Shown piece by piece: positions 51,795 to 59,969 of a DNA stretch of 64,000 nucleotides. Numbering within the stretch: position 1 is the first letter of the stretch; each line of letters begins with the position of its first letter. The position numbers were made by a program, and so were the translations under genes. Origin of the DNA: Bog-756 sp963696495 (GTDB taxonomy: Bacteria; Actinomycetota; Acidimicrobiia; Acidimicrobiales; RAAP-2); the NCBI GenBank assembly GCA_963696495.1, contig CAVOKJ010000002.1, positions 372,001-436,000 of the forward strand. Direction: 5' to 3'. The notes under the pieces are model-generated. The model was not told the origin of the DNA and did no database searches. It was given only the letters and a program-made list of their open reading frames with translations.

Positions 51795-52333
51795 GCCGAC
51801 CCTCCCACTCCGATGCCTGCCGCCACGATCACCGGGTCGGCCAGGATCCGGTCGACGACCTCCGAGGGCGACCGCCCGTCCACGTCCACGGTCAGCTCGG
51901 CCACCGATTCGTACAGCGGCCGCCTCACCTCGTAGAGCTCGACGAGCGTGGTCGCCGGGTCGGCGTCGAGCAGCGGCCTTCCCTGTCCGGCTCCGACCCG
52001 CTCGATCAGGAGGGTGGGTGCGGCCCGGAGCCAGACCACCGTGCCCGACCGGACCAGCAGGTCCCGGTTGGCCGGTGACAGCACCACCCCGCCGGCGGCG
52101 GACACGACCATCGGCTCACCACCGGTCAGGGCGTCGGCCAGCACCTGGGCCTCCTCGGCACGGAACGCCGCCTCCCCCCGCTCGGCGAAGAGCTCGGGCA
52201 CCGTCCGCCCGGTGCGGGCCTGCACCTCGGCGTCCGAGTCGCTGTGCGCCCACCCGAGCCGACCGGCGAGCATCCGGCCCACCGTGGTCTTGCCCGCACC
52301 CATCATCCCCACCAGGACGATGCGATCAACCAT
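51791..52333 (-). CDS. aroK: Shikimate kinase
   Basis: Phosphorylates shikimate. Walker A GMMGAGKTTVGRMLA, shikimate site DSDAEVQARTGRTVPELF and SAAGGVVLSPANRDLL, lid region QGRPLLDADP. 180 aa. Overlaps the end of aroC by 8 nt. Confidence 0.97.
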   Translation of the reverse strand: MVDRIVLVGMMGAGKTTVGRMLAGRLGWAHSDSDAEVQARTGRTVPELFAERGEAAFRAEEAQVLADALTGGEPMVVSAAGGVVLSPANRDLLVRSGTVVWLRAAPTLLIERVGAGQGRPLLDADPATTLVELYEVRRPLYESVAELTVDVDGRSPSEVVDRILADPVIVAAGIGVGGSA

Positions 52334-53555
52334 CGATCAGCGGGCCGGGCGCGGCCGACGGCGTCTCACCGAGTGACGCCAGGTAGCCGAGACGGTTGCG
52401 TCGGAACTCGGACACCGAGTCACCCCCGAATTTCCTGAGGGCCTCGGACGCCAGCACCAGGGCCGTCATGGTCTCGGCCACCACGCCCATGGCCGGCACC
52501 GCGGTGACGTCGGTGCGCTCCTTGAACGAGACCGTCGACTCCTTGGTCGCCACGTCGACCGTCCCGAGCGTCGGCCGGTTGAGCGTGGCCAGCGGCTTCA
52601 TGGACACCCGGGCGACGATCGGACCGCCGGTGGAGATCCCGCCCTCCACCCCCCCGGCGTGGTGGGTGTCGCGGAGGTAGCCGCCGCCCAGCAGGCCGTC
52701 CGTCGCCTCCTGGCCGTCGGCTCCCGGCCGGGCGAGCCGGATGGCGTCGTGGGCCACGCTGCCCCGGCGACCGGCCAGCTCCGCCCCGTCGCCGAACTCG
52801 ACCGCCTTGACCGCCTGGATGCTCACCAGCGCCTGCGCCAGCAGGGCGTCGAGGCGCCGGTCCCAGTGCACATGGCTGCCCAGTCCCACCGGCACACCGT
52901 GGGCGACGACCTCGGCGACACCGCCGAGCGAGTCGCCGTCCTTGGCCGCGGCCTTCACCGCCGCGATCATGCGGGACTCGGCCTCGGGCGACGCGCATCG
53001 CACCGCGGACTCGTCGATGCGCGGGAGGTCCTCGATGGAGGGAAGGACGTCCGAGTCGGCCCGCTCCGGGCCGAGCTGCACGACGTGGCTCAGGACGTCG
53101 ATCCCGATCTGCTGCAGCAGCAGCTTGGCCAACGTGCCCGCCGCCACCCGGGCGGCCGTCTCCCGCGCCGAGGCCCGTTCGAGGACGTCACGGGCGTCGT
53201 CGAGCCCGTACTTGAGCATGCCCGAAAGGTCGGCATGGCCCGGCCGGGGCTGGGTCAGGACCTTCGAGGGGAGGCCGGGGCTGGGCGACATCTCCTCCTC
53301 CCACTTGGGCCACTCCGTGTTGGCGATCTCGATGGCGACCGGGGAGCCCAGTGTCCGGCCGTGACGGATCCCGCCGACCAGTGCTATCTCGTCGGCCTCG
53401 AATCGCATCCGGGGCCCCCGACCGAACCCGAGTCGCCGACGGGCCAGCCCCCGCTGGAGGTCGGCGGCGGTCACCAGCAACCCGGCGGGCATCCCCTCGA
53501 CGATCACCACCAGGGCGCGACCGTGTGATTCACCGGCAGTCAGGTAGCGGAGCAT
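52326..53555 (-). CDS. aroC: Chorismate synthase
   Basis: Last common aromatic step, FMN-dependent. MLRYLTAGESHGRALVVIVE, RPGHADLSGMLKYG and GGISTGGPIVARVSMKP are signatures. 409 aa. TAGATT lies 7 nt before the ATG, so the aro run appears to start here as a leaderless transcript. Confidence 0.98.
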   Translation of the reverse strand: MLRYLTAGESHGRALVVIVEGMPAGLLVTAADLQRGLARRRLGFGRGPRMRFEADEIALVGGIRHGRTLGSPVAIEIANTEWPKWEEEMSPSPGLPSKVLTQPRPGHADLSGMLKYGLDDARDVLERASARETAARVAAGTLAKLLLQQIGIDVLSHVVQLGPERADSDVLPSIEDLPRIDESAVRCASPEAESRMIAAVKAAAKDGDSLGGVAEVVAHGVPVGLGSHVHWDRRLDALLAQALVSIQAVKAVEFGDGAELAGRRGSVAHDAIRLARPGADGQEATDGLLGGGYLRDTHHAGGVEGGISTGGPIVARVSMKPLATLNRPTLGTVDVATKESTVSFKERTDVTAVPAMGVVAETMTALVLASEALRKFGGDSVSEFRRNRLGYLASLGETPSAAPGPLIDG

Positions 53556-53562
53556 CAGGGCA

Positions 53563-53568
53563 AATCTA
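53563..53568 (-). promoter_or_regulatory. -10 element TAGATT, leaderless start of aroC
   Basis: Seven nt before the aroC ATG; 81 nt gap to the prepilin peptidase gene. Confidence 0.55.
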
Positions 53569-53636
53569 CTCGGGGTGGCCGGCACCCCCGGGTGGGCAGA
53601 TGCCGGCGGGGCCGACCGCCTCCCGGGACCACCGGT

Positions 53637-54530
53637 TCAACCACCCACGTGGAAGAGACCGTGGACCAGGTGGCCTCCCCACAGGACGGCAACCACGGCG
53701 CCGGCGGCCAGTGAGGGGGCGAAGGGGATCCGGGTCCGCCGTCCGGCGGAGGAGACCACCATCATCACCACGCCGAAGACCGCACCGATCACGAACCCGG
53801 CCAGGAACGCGACGTAGGCGTGCAGCAGGCTGAGATAGCCGACGGCGACACCGATGGCCCCGGCCAGACGGACGTCGCCGAAGCCCATGCCCCGGGGGAC
53901 GAACCACCAGACGGCGAAGAACAACAAGAAGGCGACGGCACCGGCGATCAACGAGCCGGTCAGGCTGTGCCACCGATGGTCGACGGCCGAGGTGACCACG
54001 AGGAGGGGGACGATCACCACCAGCCCGCAATAGACGACGCGACGGGGCACCAGGCGGTGCGAGAGGTCGGTGACCGACACCACGACGAGCATGGCGAAGA
54101 AGGCGCAGAACGGTGCCAGCACCACGTCGGTCCCGAAACGGACGGCGGCCGCGGCGAACAGGACGCCGGTGAGCACGGCGGAGCCCACCGTGCGCCCGGT
54201 GGACCGGCCCGTCGGGAGGAGATGCCGGACCGGCTCAGGGGCCGGTTCGCCGGGCCCGCCGGTCAACGGCTCGTCGACGAGGGGGTGCCCGACCGGATGA
54301 CCGGGGGGGTGCGCATCGCCGGCCTGTCGATCGTCGCCCCGCCCGCCCGCCGGCTCGGCGTCGGCGGTCCCGTCGGCTGCGGCCGCCCGTTCCCGCTGCT
54401 CGGCCAGTCGGCGCTGGTCCTCGGCCTGGCTGAGGTCAGCCAGTCGCTGTCCGATCGGATCGAGCACGCCGCCGAGCACCAGGCCCGCCGCGGCCGTCCC
54501 CGCCACCAGAAGCGTATGCACGCCCCGCAA
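53637..54530 (-). CDS. A24 prepilin peptidase-like membrane protease
   Basis: Aspartic membrane protease of the PilD/TadV type. Both catalytic Asp motifs are present: SVTDLSHRLVP and GFGDVRLAGAIG. One N-terminal and about seven further membrane segments. The cysteine-containing methylase domain of classic PilD is absent; in its place, between about residues 30 and 105, is a hydrophilic Gln/Arg/Pro/Gly-rich stretch. Start uncertain: TTG at 54530 or GTG at 54521. No pilin or secretion genes are in the window, so its substrate is unknown. Confidence 0.85.
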   Translation of the reverse strand: MRGVHTLLVAGTAAAGLVLGGVLDPIGQRLADLSQAEDQRRLAEQRERAAAADGTADAEPAGGRGDDRQAGDAHPPGHPVGHPLVDEPLTGGPGEPAPEPVRHLLPTGRSTGRTVGSAVLTGVLFAAAAVRFGTDVVLAPFCAFFAMLVVVSVTDLSHRLVPRRVVYCGLVVIVPLLVVTSAVDHRWHSLTGSLIAGAVAFLLFFAVWWFVPRGMGFGDVRLAGAIGVAVGYLSLLHAYVAFLAGFVIGAVFGVVMMVVSSAGRRTRIPFAPSLAAGAVVAVLWGGHLVHGLFHVGG

Positions 54531-54583
54531 CGTACCGGACGCCCGTCGCCGGATCGGGCATCATCGCCGCCCGGGCGGGCTGC

Positions 54584-55237
54584 TCAGCTGTGCGCCGGCT
54601 CGTAGTACGGGTTGGTGCCGTCGGCGTGGTCGGTGACGTCGACGATGTTGGCGAGCTCGGGGATGGCCTCGCGCAGGATGACCTCGATGCCCTGGGAGAG
54701 GGTGGCCTTGGCCATCCCACATCCCTGGCAGCCCCCGCTGAGCCGGAGATAGACCGAGGCGTCCTCGACGGCCACCAGGTCGGCGCGTCCCCCATGGGCG
54801 GCGATACTCGGGTTCACCTGCTCCTCGAGCACCGAGACGACCCGCTGGGCCAGCGGGTCCGACAGGTCCACCGTCGGGCCGGCGGCGAGTCCCTGCAGCG
54901 TCGGCGGTGGGGTGTTCGGATTGATGATGACCAATCCGCCCTCACCGCTCTCGTCCGTGACGAAGTCGAGGGTCGCCCCCTGCAGCCGTTCGATGCTGTC
55001 GGAGGGGACGACCACCGGCATGGTCTCGTCCTGCTGGACGACGTCCCCGTTGCCGGCGTCAGCCAACGCCTGGAAGTACATGTCGTAGGAGTAGGCACCG
55101 TCGGTCACGCCACTGACCTCCAGCCACAGGGCCAGCGCCTCGGCGTCGGACTCGTTGGCCAGGACCTCGAGAACCGTGGCCCGGGCGTCGGGTGTGACGG
55201 TCAGTACCGGACGGACGTCCTCACGGGCTTCGCTCAT
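54584..55237 (-). CDS. nfuA: Fe-S cluster carrier NfuA-type protein
   Basis: Carries and delivers 4Fe-4S clusters. N-terminal degenerate A-type (HesB-like) domain to about residue 110, C-terminal NifU domain with the cluster cysteines in LSGGCQGCGMAKATL. 217 aa. TATGAT lies 7 nt before the ATG at 55237, supporting that start over the ATG codons just upstream. It shares an 18-nt divergent spacer with the cysteine-rich gene. Confidence 0.94.
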   Translation of the reverse strand: MSEAREDVRPVLTVTPDARATVLEVLANESDAEALALWLEVSGVTDGAYSYDMYFQALADAGNGDVVQQDETMPVVVPSDSIERLQGATLDFVTDESGEGGLVIINPNTPPPTLQGLAAGPTVDLSDPLAQRVVSVLEEQVNPSIAAHGGRADLVAVEDASVYLRLSGGCQGCGMAKATLSQGIEVILREAIPELANIVDVTDHADGTNPYYEPAHS

Positions 55238-55244
55238 GCCTGTC

Positions 55245-55250
55245 ATCATA
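55245..55250 (-). promoter_or_regulatory. -10 element TATGAT, leaderless start of nfuA
   Basis: Seven nt from the ATG. Lies in the 18-nt gap to the divergent gene, so the two promoters must overlap. Confidence 0.6.
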
Positions 55251-55255
55251 AGGGC

Positions 55256-56005
55256 GTGTCGCCTTCGAACAAGCACGTGCCGCCGTCCACCCACGAGTGG
55301 GTCAGCTTCGACGATCCGGACGAGGAGCGCACCTGGCTGTTCGACGTGACCTTCCTGGCCAGCGCCTGGAAGTGCATCTTCGGCCAGGGATGCCAGGGCG
55401 TCCTGACCGGGCCCGCACCCGAGCTGGTCCAGGGATGCTGTTCCTACGGGGCGCACTTCACCGACAAGAAGGATGCCCGGAACGTCGAACGGGCCGCAGC
55501 CGAGCTTCCGCCCGAGCTGTGGCAGTTCCACCGCCAGGGCCGCAAGGGTGTCGTGAAGAAGCTGGCCGACGGGGACCTCGGGACACGCCTCGTCGACGGC
55601 GCCTGCATCTTCTTGAACCGTCCCGGGTTCCCGGCCGGGCCCGGTTGCGCCCTCCACAAGGCGGCCGAGGCCCAGGGCCGGAGCCACGTCGAGTTCAAAC
55701 CCGAGGTGTGCTGGCAGCTCCCCCTCCGGCGCGAGGACGAGACGGCGCCCGACGGACGGGTCACCTCGGTCATCCGCCAGTGGGACCGGAGCCACTGGGG
55801 CGAGGGCGGGGAGGAATTCCACTGGTGGTGCACGGAGGCCCCCGAGGCGTTCGTCGGCCACGAGCCGGTCTACGTGAGCATGCGCACCGAGCTCGAGACC
55901 ATGGCCGGCAAGAAGGTCTACAAGCGCTTGGCGGCCTATCTCGACGAGCGGACGGCACCGCATGCCGCCGTCACCCTCCTGGCCCACCCGACCATCCGCC
56001 GCTGA
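55256..56005 (+). CDS. Cysteine-rich conserved protein, unknown function
   Basis: 249 aa, no membrane segment. Cysteines fall in CIFGQGCQGVL, GCCSYGAHF, GPGCALHKAAE, EVCWQLP and WWCTEAPEAF, a spacing that suggests a metal or Fe-S site, somewhat like the YkgJ/DUF3109 type of zinc-iron chelating proteins; I am not certain of the family. Trp-rich WQFHRQGRKG and WDRSHWGEGGEEFHWW stand out. GTG at 55256 is the only start that avoids nfuA. Divergent pairing with nfuA hints at a link with Fe-S metabolism (inference). Confidence 0.78.
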   Translation: MSPSNKHVPPSTHEWVSFDDPDEERTWLFDVTFLASAWKCIFGQGCQGVLTGPAPELVQGCCSYGAHFTDKKDARNVERAAAELPPELWQFHRQGRKGVVKKLADGDLGTRLVDGACIFLNRPGFPAGPGCALHKAAEAQGRSHVEFKPEVCWQLPLRREDETAPDGRVTSVIRQWDRSHWGEGGEEFHWWCTEAPEAFVGHEPVYVSMRTELETMAGKKVYKRLAAYLDERTAPHAAVTLLAHPTIRR

Positions 56006-56060
56006 GCTGCGCACGGGGCAACCGGCCCCACGAGGTCGACGAGGTGGACCGAGGCGTTGC

Positions 56061-56270
56061 TCACTCGGCCAGCGGGTCGTCCTCCGCGAACGAATTGGGC
56101 TTCGGCGAGGTGCCCAGGATCTCGTCGTAGTCGTCCTCGGTGGCCAGACACCACGATGCGTGCTTGTCGTCCGGCTCCGCGCCACACTCGGGGCAGCGCC
56201 GGCTGGCCGTCGCTACGGACCGCTTCAGACTCCGCGCTTCTTCGAAGCGCCGATGGCGTCCCTTCTTCAC
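56061..56270 (-). CDS. Small zinc-ribbon-like protein, 69 aa
   Basis: GTG start with AAGGAG eight nt upstream. Basic N-terminal half (KKGRHRRFEEARSLKRS) and a short C-C-C motif CPECGAEPDDKHASWC that may bind zinc; acidic end. No family recognised. Convergent with the cysteine-rich gene, 55 nt apart. Confidence 0.65.
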   Translation of the reverse strand: MKKGRHRRFEEARSLKRSVATASRRCPECGAEPDDKHASWCLATEDDYDEILGTSPKPNSFAEDDPLAE

Positions 56271-56401
56271 GGAAACAGCTCCTTGCCCCACCCAGAGGTG
56301 GCACCTCACCCGACGGCGCGCTGACCGGGGTGTCCACCGATCACCAACGGGAGCCAGTGTAGTGCGGAGCGTGGTCATTCGTAGCGCGACTGTGGCGCCG
56401 G

Positions 56402-56407
56402 TACCAT
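56402..56407 (+). promoter_or_regulatory. -10 element TACCAT, leaderless start of the 78-aa gene
   Basis: TACCAT, 6 nt, then ATG at 56414. Confidence 0.5.
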
Positions 56408-56413
56408 CACAGC

Positions 56414-56650
56414 ATGCCCGACGAATTCGACCCTCAGGCCATGGTGCAGCGCTTCCGGGCCCGGGCGGATGCGGTGCGGTCCCGGGGCCTGCCACCCGTG
56501 GAGGGGCCCGATCGCGAGCGATTCAAGCAGCAGGCCCAGATCGACTTCATGGACTTCGCCATGGTCGGTGACGCCGAGGCCGCCATCGACGACGGGATCC
56601 TCACCCTCCGGGTCGACCTCCGCCCGTCCCCGCCTCCGCCGGCCGGCTGA
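56414..56650 (+). CDS. Small conserved actinobacterial protein, 78 aa
   Basis: Function unknown. FDPQAMVQRFRARADAVRSRG, then FKQQAQIDFMDFAMVGDAEA and DDGILTLRVDLR; the pattern recurs in other actinobacteria as far as I recall. No membrane or metal motif. Monocistronic, on the plus strand. Confidence 0.78.
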   Translation: MPDEFDPQAMVQRFRARADAVRSRGLPPVEGPDRERFKQQAQIDFMDFAMVGDAEAAIDDGILTLRVDLRPSPPPPAG

Positions 56651-56718
56651 CCCGCAGGCGACGCCCACTCGGCCGGCCGGGAGGGTCGCCCCGCCCGGAG
56701 ACCGGCCCGAGGACGCCC

Positions 56719-57288
56719 TCATCCCCCGTAGTTCATCCGGGTGTCCCGCATGGCCAGCACGTCGCCGGTCCCGCCGGCGCGCTCGACTCCCGACTCGCCG
56801 ACTCCGACCACCTCGCCGACGAACAGCACGTGGCTGGCCCGCTCGGCGGTCAGGCCCTGCCAGTCGAGGCGCTGGCGCACCTCGCAGGCGAGCCAACCGA
56901 GCGCGACGGCCAGGCAGGGCAGACCACCGGCCACCTCGTGGACGGGTTGTCCCTGCATCGAGGTGACCGAACCGGACGGGTCGAACTCGACGTCCTGGAC
57001 CGGCTTCACGAAGCGGCGGATGACGGCGCGTTCCCCCACCGGCAGGATGCTCACGGAGAAACCGCCACCCGACTCGATCAGCTCCCGGGTGAGCGACCCG
57101 GACTCGACGGCCACCGCCACCAGCTTGGGCTCCGTGGCCACCTGCATCACCCAGTTCGCCGTCATGAGGTTGCGGCGATCGGCGTGGCGGCTGCCCACGA
57201 CGAAGAGCCCCGTCGGCATCGACCACAGCACCCTGCGCCGCAGCCGGTCGAACTCCTCGGGGTCGTGTGGGGTCGGGACGCGGGCCAC
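56719..57288 (-). CDS. Flavin reductase-like FMN-binding protein
   Basis: Split-barrel flavin reductase domain, as in the small component of two-component monooxygenases or HpaC-like proteins. FMN-binding face MPTGLFVVGSRHADRRNLMT, ANWVMQVATEPKLVAVAVE and the segment GGGFSVSILPVGERAVIRRF. 189 aa; GTG at 57288. It begins 5 nt after the lipoprotein gene and is probably co-transcribed. Partner oxygenase not seen. Confidence 0.85.
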   Translation of the reverse strand: MARVPTPHDPEEFDRLRRRVLWSMPTGLFVVGSRHADRRNLMTANWVMQVATEPKLVAVAVESGSLTRELIESGGGFSVSILPVGERAVIRRFVKPVQDVEFDPSGSVTSMQGQPVHEVAGGLPCLAVALGWLACEVRQRLDWQGLTAERASHVLFVGEVVGVGESGVERAGGTGDVLAMRDTRMNYGG

Positions 57289-57293
57289 GACGA

Positions 57294-57818
57294 TCAGTTC
57301 CCGAACGGGTCGACGGGTGCGTTCGGCGCCTCGGTCGTGGACGTCGACGGGGTGTGCCCGGTGAGGGCCTCGACCCTGTCCACCGCCACATCGAGCAGCG
57401 AGACCAGCTTGGCCCGTTCGGCGGCCGAACGGCGCAGCAGCGACGCGTCGCCCGACGCCCCGTTGTAGCAGTCCTTGCCGGCGGCCGCGCCGACGGTGAA
57501 GGCATTGTTGAGATCGTCGGTCAGGGTGAGGTCCGGCGTGGGCAGGTTGCCGATCGCCGTGAGGGCGTCGTTCGTCAGGAGCGCACAGACCGTCCGCACC
57601 GCCGAACTCGGGTCGTGTCGCTGCAGCGCCAGGTCCACGTTCCGGCCGTCCGCCTCCACCTGGCCGATGGCCGAGCCGCCGCCCGGTCCGGTCATCCACG
57701 AGGCCACCGCCTTGGCCGGATGGGCGGGGGCCCCGGGCCCGGCGCACCCGACCAGGAGCATGGCGCCGAGGAGCGTCACGACCATCGCCGCCGTGCGACC
57801 CGCCTCCGGCCTGCCCAC
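57294..57818 (-). CDS. Putative lipoprotein, unknown function
   Basis: Signal peptide with lipobox LVGC after a hydrophobic stretch MVVTLLGAMLLVGC; GTG at 57818 is preferred over ATG 57785 since it adds an Arg-containing n-region. The mature part (about 150 aa) is helical with VRTVCALLTNDALTAIG and AAGKDCYNGASGD, two Cys that may pair. Exported and membrane-anchored by inference. No family recognised. Confidence 0.75.
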   Translation of the reverse strand: MGRPEAGRTAAMVVTLLGAMLLVGCAGPGAPAHPAKAVASWMTGPGGGSAIGQVEADGRNVDLALQRHDPSSAVRTVCALLTNDALTAIGNLPTPDLTLTDDLNNAFTVGAAAGKDCYNGASGDASLLRRSAAERAKLVSLLDVAVDRVEALTGHTPSTSTTEAPNAPVDPFGN

Positions 57819-57898
57819 CGGCCCGGGCCGGGCCGCGGCTCGGGAGCGCACCGCTGGATCGGGGGATGGCGGCACGAGGACGGGCGTCGGTGCCGCCA

Positions 57899-58372
57899 CT
57901 AGGTCGGTATGCCCGTCCAGTCGGGTTGCCAGGTCGGATCGAGCTGCCGCAGGAACTGGGCGCACCGTTCCTCTTCGTCGTGCTCGCCGATGGCCCCGGC
58001 CGCCGAGCGGAGCCCGTCGAGGCAGCGGAGGAAGCCGCGGTTCGATTCGTGCTCCCACCGGACGGTTCCCGATCCCTTCCAACCGGCTCCCCGCAGCGCA
58101 TCCAGACCGCGGTGGTACCCGACGCGGTAGCAGGCGTAAGCCTCGACGTCGTCCCGGGCCAGCGAGCCGAGCGCCGCCCAGGCGGCAGAGGAGCGGGGGG
58201 CCGATCGGACCACGTCGGACACGGCATGGCGTCGACGCTCCCCGGGCTGGTTCATGGCGGCGGTGAGCCCCGACCGGACCGCGTCGGGGTCCTCGGGGAG
58301 CACCGTCTCGGGGAGCCCGGAGGTCAGCCTGACCGCGGAGGAGTCGGATGGGCTGCTGCCGGGGCTGCTCAT
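57899..58372 (-). CDS. DUF3151 family protein
   Basis: Conserved actinobacterial protein of unknown function, TPR-like helical. ETVLPEDPDAVRSGL near the start, then AWAALGSLA, ACYRVGYHRGLDALRGAGWK and HESNRGFLRCLDGLRSAA, EERCAQFLRQLDP. 157 aa. TACACT 7 nt before the ATG marks a leaderless start. Confidence 0.9.
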   Translation of the reverse strand: MSSPGSSPSDSSAVRLTSGLPETVLPEDPDAVRSGLTAAMNQPGERRRHAVSDVVRSAPRSSAAWAALGSLARDDVEAYACYRVGYHRGLDALRGAGWKGSGTVRWEHESNRGFLRCLDGLRSAAGAIGEHDEEERCAQFLRQLDPTWQPDWTGIPT

Positions 58373-58379
58373 GCCGGTC

Positions 58380-58385
58380 AGTGTA
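58380..58385 (-). promoter_or_regulatory. -10 element TACACT, leaderless start of the DUF3151 gene
   Basis: TACACT ends 7 nt before the ATG at 58372. Confidence 0.6.
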
Positions 58386-58555
58386 GGACCAGCACGGAGG
58401 AGCCCGGATTCGCCCCACCACCATGACACGGGGGCACTTCCCGGGACAGGGGGCCCTTCGCGGCGACACGACCCCACGGACCCGGACGCGCCGACGGCCG
58501 TCCGGACATCGGACGGTCGGGCGCGGACATCGGGGCGGCGAACCGCGGACGCTGA

Positions 58556-59842
58556 CTACTCGAAGCTCACGAGGTGGTAGTCCTTCTTCCCGCGCCGGAG
58601 GATGACGTACCGTCCGGCGACGAGGTCGCCCACGCCGATCGTGCGCCCGAGGTCCTGTTCCCGTCGGTTGTTGACGTAGGCGCCGCCCCCTTCGACCGTC
58701 GACCGGGCACGGCTCTTCGACCCCTCGAGACCCGATTGCACCAGCAGGTCGACCAAGGTCAGCCGACCGTCGTCGAGCAGGGCGCGGGCGACCGTCGTGG
58801 AGGGCGCGTCCGCGAACACGTCGAGCAGCGTGTGCTCGTCGAGTCCGGCGACCGCCTCCCCGAACAGCGCGCCCGCCGCCTCCTCGGCCCGTGCGGTCTC
58901 GGCCGGGCCGTGCACGAGGGTGCACACCTGGCGGGCCAGCTGGCGTTGGGCCTCACGCCGCTCGGGATGGTCGGACGTCGCCCTGTCCAGGTCGAGGATC
59001 GCCTCGTGGGAGAGGAAGGTGAAATAGCGGAGATACGAGCCGACCACGGCATCCTCGCTCCTGAGGAGGAACTGGTACAGCTGGTACGGGCTCGTCCGGT
59101 CGGCGTCGAGCCAGACAGTGCCGGACTCGGTCTTCCCGAACTTGGTGCCGTCGGCCTTCAGGACGAGCGGGGTGGTCAGCCCCCAGACCTCTTCGTGGCG
59201 GACCTTGCGGACCAGTTCGATGCCCATGGTGATGTTCCCCCACTGGTCGCTCCCCCCCAGTTGGAGCCGGCAGCCGAAGGAGTCGAAGAGATGGAGGAAG
59301 TCGTAGGCCTGGAGGAGCATGTAGCTGAACTCGGTGTAGGAGATCCCCTGGTCGGCCCGCTCGAGCCGGGACTTGACCGAGTCCTTGGCCACCATCTGGT
59401 TGACCGTGAAGTGCTTCCCCACGTCGCGCAGGAACTCGAACAGGGACAGCGGCCGCAGCCAGTCGGCGTTGTTGACCAACAGGGCCCGCCCGTCGTCGGC
59501 GGCACCGCCGAGGTCGACGAACCTCGACAGCTGGCCGTGGATCCCGACCAGGTTGGCCTCGAGCTGCTCGTCGGTCAGGAGCGATCGCTCCTCGGACTTG
59601 CCGCCCGGGTCCCCCACGAAACCCGTGCCGCCCCCGGCCACGGCGATGGGCCGGTGACCGGCCAGCTGCAGCCTCCGCAGATTGCACACCTGGAGGAGAT
59701 GGCCCACGTGCAGGCTGTCGGCCGTGGGATCGAACCCCGAGTAGGCGGTGAGCGAGCCGGCGTCCAGGCGGTCCCCGAGCGAGGGGTCGGTCATCTGGTG
59801 GATCAGTCCCCGAAAGCGGAGGTCCTCGACGAGTTGGGCCAT
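58556..59842 (-). CDS. tyrS: Tyrosyl-tRNA synthetase
   Basis: Class I synthetase. HIGH-like DSLHVGHLLQ, tyrosine/ATP site YSGFDPTADS and LGGSDQWGNITMGIEL, KMSKS-like KFGKTESG, and a C-terminal S4 domain (VDLLVQSGLEGSKSRARSTV). 428 aa from the ATG at 59842. 183 nt upstream of the DUF3151 start, no gene in between. Confidence 0.97.
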   Translation of the reverse strand: MAQLVEDLRFRGLIHQMTDPSLGDRLDAGSLTAYSGFDPTADSLHVGHLLQVCNLRRLQLAGHRPIAVAGGGTGFVGDPGGKSEERSLLTDEQLEANLVGIHGQLSRFVDLGGAADDGRALLVNNADWLRPLSLFEFLRDVGKHFTVNQMVAKDSVKSRLERADQGISYTEFSYMLLQAYDFLHLFDSFGCRLQLGGSDQWGNITMGIELVRKVRHEEVWGLTTPLVLKADGTKFGKTESGTVWLDADRTSPYQLYQFLLRSEDAVVGSYLRYFTFLSHEAILDLDRATSDHPERREAQRQLARQVCTLVHGPAETARAEEAAGALFGEAVAGLDEHTLLDVFADAPSTTVARALLDDGRLTLVDLLVQSGLEGSKSRARSTVEGGGAYVNNRREQDLGRTIGVGDLVAGRYVILRRGKKDYHLVSFE

Positions 59843-59969
59843 GCGCTCAGCCTGCCACGCCGGGGCGCCGCCGCGGTCCGGCCCGCGGGCCCCGGCGATG
59901 GGAGGGCGTGACGATACGATCGGTGCGGTTCCGCCCGACACGGGCGGGCGCCCTCACGAGGAGTCATCG

